Source: Methanobacteriota archaeon
GTDB lineage: Archaea; Thermoplasmatota; Thermoplasmata; SG8-5
NCBI GenBank assembly: GCA_013791785.1
Contig: VMTD01000086.1
Coordinates: 1 to 43,012 of the forward strand
DNA length: 43,012 bases
Direction of reading: 5' to 3'
Under the pieces are notes generated by a model. The model did not search any database. It worked only from the letters and a program-made list of their open reading frames with translations, and was not told the DNA's origin. This document shows positions 18,594 through 27,512 of this stretch, one piece after another. The first letter of the stretch is position 1. Each line of letters opens with the position of its first letter. Both the position numbers and the translations under genes were made by a program.

Positions 18594-18798
18594 CAGTAAA
18601 CTACCAGCCCCTGAAGTGGCTGGCGTTTGTTGCCAGGGCTGGAAGTTTACCCGGGGGGCTATGCTCCTGATTTATCAAAGCCAACTGGCATTGATTTCAT
18701 GTGATGATAGATGCACAGTGGATGGCGAATCTCTTTTTGTAATATTTGTGTAAATGGCCTATCATCCCGGCTTAAAACCTGGGGGTTCCCGGCCTTTA
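18594..18798. mobile_element. IS200/IS605-type non-autonomous element, copy B
   Basis: The left part is a hairpin: GTAAACTACCAGCCC (18596-18610) pairs with GGGCTGGAAGTTTAC (18636-18650) with one mismatch, with a nested CCAGCC/GGCTGG pair. CCTGATTTATCAAAGCCAA (18666-18684), shared with copies A and C, follows. The right part (about 18759-18798) reads CCTATCATCCCGG, a short hairpin loop, then GGGTTCCCGGCC, a divergent version of the right end in copies A and C. No transposase gene is present. It lies between the two genes with duplicated 3' ends. Confidence 0.5.
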
Positions 18799-18901
18799 TG
18801 CAATAAGATAAAAAGCCAAATGCGGGGTCTTACTTGCTCTCGCACCCACATTTTGCAAGCGTTATGAACATTTCATATTCGACGTCCGAAATGCTCAACA
18901 A

Positions 18902-18912
18902 GGTTTATATAC
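18902..18912 (+). promoter_or_regulatory. TATA box for the 1728-residue adhesin-like gene
   Basis: GGTTTATATAC is a clear archaeal-type box about 155 nt before the chosen start. Its location shows that an open frame running in from 18834 is not the true N-terminus. Confidence 0.45.
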
Positions 18913-19067
18913 ACAATATAGTAACATATAAGTACATTGCTTTAAAACGAAGAATAGCTATTTATATCATAAAAGCCTATTTCCTTACACTACAGGTGCT
19001 ACCCAAGTTTCTTAAGAGGGCAATGATTCTTAAGCTGGGGGGCCAAGGATTAGGAGGAATGGAGTAT

Positions 19068-22000
19068 ATGAAAAATACATTGTATGTGAAAACTCTGGCT
19101 GTAGCCATCGCCGTGGCGTTTTTGTTCATGGCAGGCAACGGTCTCGGAAATAGTGGGCAAAGCGACGGAACGTTTGAGGCTGCAAACATAACAGACATTT
19201 TGAGGGGGAACAGTCTTGATACGGTCAAGATATCGGATAAACTGGACACAGTACCGAATCTGGCACCGCCGATCGGAGAACCACAGAGCATCCAGTTCGA
19301 TGAAAGCTTCGAGGACGATATTCTGGGCAATGTTTCGGACGACCCGCCATGGCTAACCACAGAAAGCACTAGCACTAGTTACGGTAACTGGGGGTCGGAC
19401 GGCTTCGAGTTCGATGTCGTAGGACAGAACCCGAACGCAAATTGGACGACTGTTGACGGAAGCACGGTTAAAGCAGACTGGGGAGTTCAAGATTTCGAAG
19501 CCTATGCGCCCCCAGGAACACCTATCCCAGCGGATGCATTCGCGGGAAGCTACGGTCAATTCTATAACATAGGCGGAACCCTGGTTTCATCCGCGACCGT
19601 CGGGACACCGCCCGGAACAGTGATGAGCGGTTCGCTCACGCCGGGCGCGTTGAGTGCGGATCTCACTGGCGGTGCAGCAGCTTCCTACTTCGGCCCAGCG
19701 AGCGACTTCGGGAGTAGTACCACAGAGGGCTACCTTGGCGGCTGGTTCAATATGAAGCAACTTACCGCAAATTACGTCGTCCAAATAATGGCATATGACC
19801 TCGATGCCGCGGGCGGTTTGGGGGACTCGGCCGTGGTGGCCGCCTTCTACCCGAGCGGGACTCCCCTTGCAGGGCGCTACGCGCACTGGCCTGGCGGCGG
19901 AGGCGTACTGATAACCGGCCCGACCTGGACCGCAAACACCTGGCACGAAGTGTTCATTCATTACAATGTGGGAACGCAAACATACTCCCTCTGGATAGAC
20001 GGAACCGAGTATGTGGCGGGTTCGGCCTTCAATGCTGTGTGCACCAAGGTTGACGGCTTCATAGTCTACGCGACCGCCAATACCGGAGTGCGCGTTGACA
20101 ACATGATGGTTGGCCACCCGCCGGCAGGCGGAGCGCACGTAGTTGACGTATCCAACGCATGGTCCTTTTCCGGAAGTGGTGGAGCACAGAGCGTCTATCT
20201 CGATCAGAACAATTACGCTGGTGAGCAAGCCTCAGTATCCACAAAATTCCCTTCACCATATGCATTCGGTGAATTTGCTGGGGTTTCTTGGGCAGTGAGA
20301 ACAAGTAACACGGTGGCAAACACCAATGGTGCGACATTCCTTATCCAGGATTACAACGACAGAACATTGATGGGCGTTAGATTTTCAGGCGGTCAAATTC
20401 AGTACAATAATGGTGGAACTTGGACAAACTTAATGCCATTCGCAGCCAATACTGAATATTGGTTTGATATGTACATGAATTGTCTAACCAAGACTTATAT
20501 GGGCATTGACATCGATTTTGTTCCTTACCTTGCAGGTGGAGAGAACCTGGTTAACCGGGGCGCTGGTGTAGCAGGTCTACGAGTAGAGGGCACTGTAAGC
20601 ACTCAATCTGAAATCTACTTTGATGATGTAGAAAGATGGGGCGACCTGCAGGACGGATCCGTAAGAATTACCCAAGATGATGCACATAGTGGTATTCAGA
20701 GTGTCCGCATGTGGGAAGGCGGTGGCGACACAGCCTGCGACATGGGCGCCTACATGGGCGGCGACCTCGCAAAATACGGTGAGTTCTGGTTCTGGTTCTA
20801 CGGGGACGGAACGCTGGGCGGAGGCTCGATTTACCTCTTGGACACAACCCAAACCTTCATCATAACAATCATATCGATTGGTTCCGACCTTACAGCTGCC
20901 AACATACCGCACCCCGGTGAAATATCCTGGATTGATGGCAATGGCGCCGGAGGCGGATGGGTTGTTGATGGCCCCACCTTTACCGAGGGAGCCTGGAACA
21001 ACATTTCCATAAAGTATGATATCGGCGCAGGTACATATGAGGCCTTCTGGAACGGCGTTTCACAGGGCACATATGGAATAATGGAGTCTGGAGCCCTTGA
21101 TGCAGGCATAGTCTTCTTCTTTGGAGAGGGACCGGCCGCACCAACCGACTGGTACTTCGACGACATCGGCCTTTGGGTTGATGACATTCCCGCAACACCT
21201 CAGAACCTGAGGGTTTACATGCCCCCACCGATACCCAGCACAGAGAACTGGTACACAGTTGACCAAGACAACGCAGTCCAGGGAACAGTCACAAATACCT
21301 ACACCAATGTTGACGAAATAACCCCGCTTGACGGTTTGACCGAGGATATCCTTGAGTTTTTGCCAGCTGGAGGTTCTGGAGACACATATCCCAATGCAAT
21401 TGACCCCACTGACACCACCACGGAAGCCATAACCGAAATACAGACAGACAATGCGGCAGGGGCCTCACCCTCGGTCGTTGTGGTCGGAGACGGGTGGTAC
21501 ACTGTTGACAAGGGTTTCATAATGTTCATGGACGGTTTTGACATATCCGCTTTCAGTGGTTTGGTCACCGCAGCAACGCTTGAAGTGCAATTCTCTGTTG
21601 AGGCTGGATATGCCGGAGTAAACGCAGTCCAGTGGGCTCTTGACGGCGGTGTCTTGGCAACAACAGGCATAGTACCAATCGATGGAAATGTCGATAGGAT
21701 TGCAACTTACAACCTGTTTGCTCAGGGCGTTGACACACTTGCCGAGATTAACACACTGGACATTGCTTACACGAATGATGACCCCGGTGGCCCAGATGCA
21801 GTTTCATTTGACTATGTCAAAATTTCGATAACTACCTCTGGAACCTACTCTCTCGAGCACCGCTGGAGAACGGTTAACGTTCCAGCAGGCGCAGATGCAA
21901 TGAAACTCCAGATAACTGCCCGGACAAGCGCTGCCGCAGATGATTCATTCACCTTCGGCTACTCGACAGTCCTTGGCGGACCTTACACTGGTGTTTTAAC

Positions 22001-24254
22001 AGTGAACTCCGCAACAATGGCCAACTACGAAGTAGCAATACCAACATCCCTGACAGGACAGTTCTACATCAATGTTGTTGATGATAATACTGGTGATGCA
22101 GTTCAGCAGGACTCAATCATAGTGGACGCGATAACAATCTACTGGCAGCAAGTGATTGGAATGACCACCGCGACCGAGGTCGCAACAGCTGACAACCCGA
22201 ACCTGGGCACCGTTGTTGGAACATTCGCACTGACTGTTCCGCCGGCCGATGCCACAGCCCAGCAAATAACAGAAGTTGCTGGCGGAGGCTCAGCAACACT
22301 ATTGACAGAGGGCTTCGAAGGCGGAGTCGTGCCGCCGGCAGGCTGGATGGAAATCGACCAGGACGGCGACGGAAACGATTGGATGGTTGCAACAGCACCT
22401 GGACAATCTGCCCAAGCCGGTACCTACAGTGCAATGAGTGAATCATGGAACGGAGTACCATTCACACCGGACAACTACCTGATTACGCCACTGATTGACA
22501 TGTCTGCATGGTCAGGCGGAACACTCACATGGTGGGACGCTACACAGGACCCGGCATGGCCCAGTGAACACTACCTGGTCAAGGTATCAACAACAGGTAC
22601 CGCAGTTGGTGACTTCACCGCCACCATATCGGACATAACATTGACAACCGACGCCTGGACACTGAGAACAGCCAGCCTTGACGCATTTGGAGGCCAGCAG
22701 ATTTACATTGCCTGGGAACACTGTCTCTGTACCGACTGGTACCAAATGAAGATAGACACTGTACAGGTCGACGTATCCGCGGCAGGAAATTACATCAACC
22801 ATGTCTGGACCATGGAGAACATGCCGGCAAACTCATTGTCAAGAACGCTCTCTGTAACAGCCCGGACAAGCGCAGGTGCTGATGACACATTCAACATCGG
22901 ATGGTCAAAAAACCCATTAGGGCCATTCACACCGGTAATCTCTGTGAACACAGCCGCGTATCAAACTTACACATTCGGAATGAATCCCGACTACGCTGGA
23001 CCAATGTACATCAGAGCAACTGATGCCAACCCAGCAGATACTACGGCCGATACATTATTCATCGATGCATTATGGATAGATGATTTGATATCACCTGTTA
23101 ATACCACTGTAAACGTCTTATGGGATTTATCCACAGATGATGGCGGCGGCCAGAACGATGTGACACAGTACAATGTGTACTTCTCTGATGCGGCAACAGC
23201 AGGAACCGAACTCGGACCCTTCAACTATCTTGACTCTGTCCCTGCGGGAACCAACGTCTACAGGCATTACGGAGAAGCCAGCGATTTTGTCGACAACATA
23301 TGGTATATTGTGACAGCAGAGGACTCATACTCAGAAAGCTGGTCAACCGGAAGGGCTACCAAGTTTAACGTTGCCCCTGACGCGCAGAATGTGCTTGTCA
23401 ATGGTGCAACGTTTGTTGATGTAGATGCCGGAACATTTGTCACCCTGACTGCTGATATCTACGACGATAGTTCGACATGGGAGGACGTCCTGAAGATGGA
23501 CGGCGCCGAATGGTATGCGGATGCAGACCCGGGCGAAGGCCTCGGGAACCCGCTAACCGGAGACGGTCTCTTCGACACCACACTGGAATCGTTTATGACA
23601 TCCGTTGACACCACTGGCTGGACAGCTGGAACACATCAGATATATGTGCGTGGCCATGAGTACGGACCGGGTAACACTGGCACCGGCTGGGGCCCAGTCT
23701 CGATAGCGGTGCTGATAAACATTACCGTACCCATACCATACGACATTGACCTCACCGGCCGCGTTGCCGGAGACTGGGCGTTCGTGTCGTTCCCCATAGC
23801 CATCAGCGGCAATATCGAGACCATACTCGATGACCCTGCAACGGACTGGGACGTGGCCAAGTGGTTTGACGGCTCCTCGCAGAGATGGATGACCTACAGG
23901 AAAGGCGCGACAACAAACACCTTCACCAACATTGACAACCAGATGGGTGTTTGGGTGCACCTCACGATAGTCGTCGGCGACAAGCTGACCACCGGCCTTG
24001 GTGGGAATTTCCCGGCAAGCCAGGTACAGATTAACCTGTACGCCGGCTGGAACATGGTAGGATACCCATCACAGACACCCATGGCAGCCAATTTGGCACT
24101 AGCCGGAACAGGCGCGACCATAATATCGGTCTACATCCCAGCCACACCGTACATACAGGACTTCACAGACCTGAGTTTGGTGACCATGGACAATGGAAAC
24201 GCGTACTGGGTGTTCGTACCGGCAGGCATAACGTGGGACGTACCCTTCCCGTAA
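19068..24254 (+). CDS. Secreted adhesin-like multidomain protein, 1728 residues
   Basis: I chose the ATG at 19068 because GGAGG at 19053-19057 has proper spacing and the frame then opens with a signal peptide (MKNTLYVKTLAVAIAVAFLF). Three concanavalin/LamG-like jelly-roll regions follow (about 80-350, 365-525, 525-705), ending in VRVDNMMVG, IYFDDVERWGD and WYFDDIGLWVDD. Residues 1078-1240 look like a choice-of-anchor/cleaved-adhesin domain (EGFEGGVVPPAGWMEIDQDG). It is flanked by two copies of a ~100-residue beta repeat (928-1026 and 1242-1341), each with TARTSA-ADD-F. The last ~170 residues are nearly identical to the C-terminus of the upstream protease. No catalytic motif is recognised. Carbohydrate or surface binding is the likely role. 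It lies downstream of the protease with its own promoter and terminator. Confidence 0.8.
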   Translation: MKNTLYVKTLAVAIAVAFLFMAGNGLGNSGQSDGTFEAANITDILRGNSLDTVKISDKLDTVPNLAPPIGEPQSIQFDESFEDDILGNVSDDPPWLTTESTSTSYGNWGSDGFEFDVVGQNPNANWTTVDGSTVKADWGVQDFEAYAPPGTPIPADAFAGSYGQFYNIGGTLVSSATVGTPPGTVMSGSLTPGALSADLTGGAAASYFGPASDFGSSTTEGYLGGWFNMKQLTANYVVQIMAYDLDAAGGLGDSAVVAAFYPSGTPLAGRYAHWPGGGGVLITGPTWTANTWHEVFIHYNVGTQTYSLWIDGTEYVAGSAFNAVCTKVDGFIVYATANTGVRVDNMMVGHPPAGGAHVVDVSNAWSFSGSGGAQSVYLDQNNYAGEQASVSTKFPSPYAFGEFAGVSWAVRTSNTVANTNGATFLIQDYNDRTLMGVRFSGGQIQYNNGGTWTNLMPFAANTEYWFDMYMNCLTKTYMGIDIDFVPYLAGGENLVNRGAGVAGLRVEGTVSTQSEIYFDDVERWGDLQDGSVRITQDDAHSGIQSVRMWEGGGDTACDMGAYMGGDLAKYGEFWFWFYGDGTLGGGSIYLLDTTQTFIITIISIGSDLTAANIPHPGEISWIDGNGAGGGWVVDGPTFTEGAWNNISIKYDIGAGTYEAFWNGVSQGTYGIMESGALDAGIVFFFGEGPAAPTDWYFDDIGLWVDDIPATPQNLRVYMPPPIPSTENWYTVDQDNAVQGTVTNTYTNVDEITPLDGLTEDILEFLPAGGSGDTYPNAIDPTDTTTEAITEIQTDNAAGASPSVVVVGDGWYTVDKGFIMFMDGFDISAFSGLVTAATLEVQFSVEAGYAGVNAVQWALDGGVLATTGIVPIDGNVDRIATYNLFAQGVDTLAEINTLDIAYTNDDPGGPDAVSFDYVKISITTSGTYSLEHRWRTVNVPAGADAMKLQITARTSAAADDSFTFGYSTVLGGPYTGVLTVNSATMANYEVAIPTSLTGQFYINVVDDNTGDAVQQDSIIVDAITIYWQQVIGMTTATEVATADNPNLGTVVGTFALTVPPADATAQQITEVAGGGSATLLTEGFEGGVVPPAGWMEIDQDGDGNDWMVATAPGQSAQAGTYSAMSESWNGVPFTPDNYLITPLIDMSAWSGGTLTWWDATQDPAWPSEHYLVKVSTTGTAVGDFTATISDITLTTDAWTLRTASLDAFGGQQIYIAWEHCLCTDWYQMKIDTVQVDVSAAGNYINHVWTMENMPANSLSRTLSVTARTSAGADDTFNIGWSKNPLGPFTPVISVNTAAYQTYTFGMNPDYAGPMYIRATDANPADTTADTLFIDALWIDDLISPVNTTVNVLWDLSTDDGGGQNDVTQYNVYFSDAATAGTELGPFNYLDSVPAGTNVYRHYGEASDFVDNIWYIVTAEDSYSESWSTGRATKFNVAPDAQNVLVNGATFVDVDAGTFVTLTADIYDDSSTWEDVLKMDGAEWYADADPGEGLGNPLTGDGLFDTTLESFMTSVDTTGWTAGTHQIYVRGHEYGPGNTGTGWGPVSIAVLINITVPIPYDIDLTGRVAGDWAFVSFPIAISGNIETILDDPATDWDVAKWFDGSSQRWMTYRKGATTNTFTNIDNQMGVWVHLTIVVGDKLTTGLGGNFPASQVQINLYAGWNMVGYPSQTPMAANLALAGTGATIISVYIPATPYIQDFTDLSLVTMDNGNAYWVFVPAGITWDVPFP

Positions 24255-24301
24255 ACAGTAAACACGGAACAGAATGGGGGGCCGAAAGGCCTCCCCCTTT
24301 T
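23746..24301 (+). repeat. Duplicated 3' gene end plus terminator, copy 2
   Basis: This is the partner of 17998-18554. The block encodes the C-terminal domain (GRVAGDW...VSFPI ... GWNMVGYPSQTP ... GITWDVPFP), the stop codon and the identical hairpin. The block from about 24042 on differs at only a few positions, mostly around 24186-24201. Confidence 0.85.
24276..24301 (+). terminator. Intrinsic terminator of the adhesin-like gene
   Basis: GGGGGGCC (24276-24283), GAAA and GGCCTCCC form the same hairpin as at 18529, again followed by CC and TTTT. Confidence 0.75.
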
Positions 24302-24467
24302 CTACTTTTAATTCTTTTATATGTTCAATGGATATGAGTCGGAGAGACAAAATATACTGCCAGAATGTGAGCTCTTATTTTGTTTTAAGTTATCAAATAC
24401 TCCATCCATAAAGTTTTAATTCGGTTCAATGCTCACCCATCGGATTCAAAATTCAGGTGTGAATGTA

Positions 24468-27400
24468 ATGTCGAAACGCGGCAATGTGTTGCGGAACAGG
24501 GCAAAAGGCGAGGGGATGCTCGTCGGACCGCCAGGTAATTATATGCTTTACACGGAAAGCCAGACCCCGTGTTCACTGGGCTGCCCGGCCGGTGTGGACA
24601 TCAAGGCATATGTCAATCTTATCGCGGACAGAAGGTATGAAGAAGCGGTTCAGATAATTCGAATGGCCAATCCTTTTCCGGGAATATGCGGGCGGGTGTG
24701 TACGCACCCCTGCGAGGCCGAGTGCGGCAGGAAAGATATTGACCAGCCTGTTTCCATAAGATCGCTGAAAAGATTTGCTTCCGATTACGAGCTTTCAAGG
24801 AAAAAATCAGGCATCGCCCAGCCCATAATCCACAGGCAGAAAATAGCCATTGTGGGTTCCGGTCCGGCCGGCCTTACAGCGGCATCCGACCTGGCTCTGG
24901 CAGGGTTTCATGTTACTGTTTTCGACAGCACCAGAGAAGCAGGCGGCCTTCTTTCATGGGGCATTCCGGATTTCCGGCTTCCGAAAAATATTGTACGGTC
25001 GGAAATACGCGACATCCAGTCCCTCGGTGTTGAAATAGAACAGGGAAAAAAGATTGAAAACCCCATTGAATTGATTGAAAACGGCTATTCCGTGGTAATA
25101 TTGGCAATGGGGTGTCAATCATCAATTCTTCCTGGCATTCCGGGTGAGGGCTCAATTAATGTTGTTGACTGCCTTGATTTTCTGAAAAATGTATCCGAAA
25201 AGAAAATCAACAAGCCCCCTGGAAGGGTCGTTGTAATCGGCGGCGGCAATGCAGCCTTGGACTCTGCAAGAACTGCCCTGAGGCTCGGAGCGGATGTTAC
25301 TGTTGCATACCGCAGGACAGAGGAACAGATGCCGGCCGGTCCCGATGAAATTACCCATGCGAAGGAGGAAGGGATTGACTTTCAGTTTCTTGCCATACCC
25401 GCAGAGATATGTTCTGATAATTCCAAATTAACAGTCAAATTTCAAAAAGCAAAGTTGGGAGAATCGGATGCATCTGGCAGGCGCTCGCCGATGCCGATTC
25501 CTGACGATTATTTCTCGCTCGAAGCAGACCGTGTCATAATGGCAATCGGCTCGAAACCGGAATTGGCCGGATTCGAGAAATCCGGATTGAAACTGACAAA
25601 GCGCGGAACCATTGAAACAGATGAGGATAGAATGACCTCGATGAAAGGAATATTTGCGGCTGGCGACATTGCCACTGGCCCATCTACCATTGTCGATGCG
25701 ATCGGCAGCGGCCATTGCGCCGCAGCTGGAGTCCTGAAATTCATACTCGGTGAAGACCTGTCCGAAAAAAAGCACGGAGAGATGCTGATTGTGGATGCAG
25801 AAGCACCTGAAACAAGCCAGCGCGGCGGTACCTGCTTCATCCCCGTGAAGAAGCGCCAGTCAACGTTCGATGAAGTTGAGCTGGGCATCGAAGAGAGGAG
25901 TGCAATAACCGAGGCATCCCGATGCCGTCGCTGCGGAAGCTGTGGCGTGTGCTCGGTATGTCTGGCTGTCTGCGATTACCGGAACGCGGTCATCAGTGTT
26001 CCGGGAACAGGAGAAAGCGAACTGGCCAAGGTTCCGTTCGAGCTGGTGAAGCAAGTTATGGATAATCCCGAAGAAAAATGGAACCTGGAATCGAGCGGGG
26101 AAAAAATACCGCTGAATATCGAACCTCTTCTGGCCACGGTTGATAAAACATTCTGCATCGCATGCGGCAAGTGCGAGGAATCCTGCCCTTACAAGGCAAT
26201 AAGAACAATATTCTACACCGACGGAAACAGCCACGCACAGATCGAACCCAGTGCATGCAGGGGCTGCGGTGCCTGCCTGGCTGCCTGCCCAACAGGAGCT
26301 ATATCCATGGGCTACATGGGCGACGCAAACATCCTTCCGAGACTGCATGATGCGGTCAAAAATGCACATACAAATAATAATATAGTAATATTCTCCTGCC
26401 TCTGGAAAGACCCCGAGCCGAGTATCAGAACAGAACCCCGGGAGATTAAACTCCAGTGCACGAGACGCGCATCTCCGGCATTGCTTCTTGAGGCTTTGGC
26501 CCTTGGTGCGAAGGCTGTGGCCGTACGCGGTTGTGCAGATGATGAATGCCACTATCTGCCCGGAACCTGGATGGGCCCGGATGTGGTGGAATCATGCCAT
26601 GCAATTCTTGAGGCGATAGACATTGAATCCGGCAGAATTTCATACCTGGACGATGACGATTCAATCGAAAAATTTACAAAAGATGTCCAGGCGTTTAAAA
26701 AATTCCAATCCACAGCCGGCAAGATTCCCGAACTCAAGTCCAACCTTGGCCGGTGCCTTAACGCAATCCAGATATTGATGACACAGCCAGACAGGGAATT
26801 TGAAATAAAATCAAACTGCAAAATTCTGCTCGGCTGCGGGTGCCTGGCCACCTCAGAGCCGGCATTTGAGGCCTATGGTCTTCATGAGTCCCATGTGCTT
26901 GAATCGATTGGATTCCTTCTTGAAAAAACCGGAATAAATTATGAGATAGCCAGCGGCATTCATATCTCCGGAACCAGTCTCAAGAAATGGGGGCTGGATT
27001 CACTCTATGAAACATATTCCGAATCAATCGTGAAAAGGCTGAATGACAGTAATGCTAAAAGTATTGTTCTTACTACGCCTAAAAGTTTCAACTCCTTCAA
27101 AGAAATGGAACTGGCATGCTCTGTTGAACCACTTCCGGGAATTCTGAAAGACAAATTATCAGGCTCATTCATGAAATCTCATGGAACCGTGGCGTACCAT
27201 CCGGCCTGCGCAGGTGCAGGCGATTTCGATGAAGATTGCCTGGAACTGCTTGGCCTGATTCCGGAATTGAAAGTCCAAAAGATTGAAGGTAAATGCGGCG
27301 ACACCGGCTGGCGTGACGTCAGCAATGAATCAAGAAAGATGGCCAGAGTGTTGCTCAAATCGGCAGAGCAAGCCGGAGCCGTCATTCTGATTACCGGTTC

Positions 27401-27512
27401 GACCAGATGCGCGGCCCACCTCCACGCGGTAACTGGGGGATGGTGCACCAGCCCGGTGAAGGTGATGGATATCTACACTTACCTGGCATCAAGGCTGGGG
27501 GGTGAGGAATGA
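24468..27512 (+). CDS. Single-chain flavin/iron-sulfur electron-transfer hub (GltD/HdrA-like, ferredoxin, MvhD-like, HdrB-like)
   Basis: About 1014 residues. The N-terminus is a Fer4_20-type cysteine domain (TPCSLGCPAGVDI, GICGRVCTHPCEAECGR), as in glutamate synthase small subunit and NADPH-dependent oxidoreductases. It is followed by an FAD site (IAIVGSGPAGLTAA, about 128) and a pyridine-nucleotide site (VVVIGGGNAALDSA, about 254). Cysteine-rich CRRCGSCGVCSVCLAVC is near 485. Two 4Fe-4S ferredoxin motifs (CIACGKCEESCP, CRGCGACLAACP) lie at about 563 and 597. An MvhD-like region (about 638-728, conserved Cys in RGCADDECHYLPG) and a C-terminal region with HdrB/CCG-like cysteines complete it. 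The role is probably to pass electrons between NAD(P)H, ferredoxin and the downstream dehydrogenase. I chose the ATG at 24468 (AGGTG upstream) over 24429. Its stop overlaps the next start by 4 bp. Confidence 0.8.
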   Translation: MSKRGNVLRNRAKGEGMLVGPPGNYMLYTESQTPCSLGCPAGVDIKAYVNLIADRRYEEAVQIIRMANPFPGICGRVCTHPCEAECGRKDIDQPVSIRSLKRFASDYELSRKKSGIAQPIIHRQKIAIVGSGPAGLTAASDLALAGFHVTVFDSTREAGGLLSWGIPDFRLPKNIVRSEIRDIQSLGVEIEQGKKIENPIELIENGYSVVILAMGCQSSILPGIPGEGSINVVDCLDFLKNVSEKKINKPPGRVVVIGGGNAALDSARTALRLGADVTVAYRRTEEQMPAGPDEITHAKEEGIDFQFLAIPAEICSDNSKLTVKFQKAKLGESDASGRRSPMPIPDDYFSLEADRVIMAIGSKPELAGFEKSGLKLTKRGTIETDEDRMTSMKGIFAAGDIATGPSTIVDAIGSGHCAAAGVLKFILGEDLSEKKHGEMLIVDAEAPETSQRGGTCFIPVKKRQSTFDEVELGIEERSAITEASRCRRCGSCGVCSVCLAVCDYRNAVISVPGTGESELAKVPFELVKQVMDNPEEKWNLESSGEKIPLNIEPLLATVDKTFCIACGKCEESCPYKAIRTIFYTDGNSHAQIEPSACRGCGACLAACPTGAISMGYMGDANILPRLHDAVKNAHTNNNIVIFSCLWKDPEPSIRTEPREIKLQCTRRASPALLLEALALGAKAVAVRGCADDECHYLPGTWMGPDVVESCHAILEAIDIESGRISYLDDDDSIEKFTKDVQAFKKFQSTAGKIPELKSNLGRCLNAIQILMTQPDREFEIKSNCKILLGCGCLATSEPAFEAYGLHESHVLESIGFLLEKTGINYEIASGIHISGTSLKKWGLDSLYETYSESIVKRLNDSNAKSIVLTTPKSFNSFKEMELACSVEPLPGILKDKLSGSFMKSHGTVAYHPACAGAGDFDEDCLELLGLIPELKVQKIEGKCGDTGWRDVSNESRKMARVLLKSAEQAGAVILITGSTRCAAHLHAVTGGWCTSPVKVMDIYTYLASRLGGEE

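Noticed and set aside
18834-19067. N-terminal extension of the adhesin-like protein
   Set aside because: The TATA box at 18902 and the Shine-Dalgarno at 19053 lie inside it, and the signal peptide begins at 19068.
24468-27512. Plain glutamate synthase small subunit (GltD)
   Set aside because: The N-terminal half fits, but the chain is twice as long, with ferredoxin, MvhD-like and HdrB-like parts and no GltB nearby.
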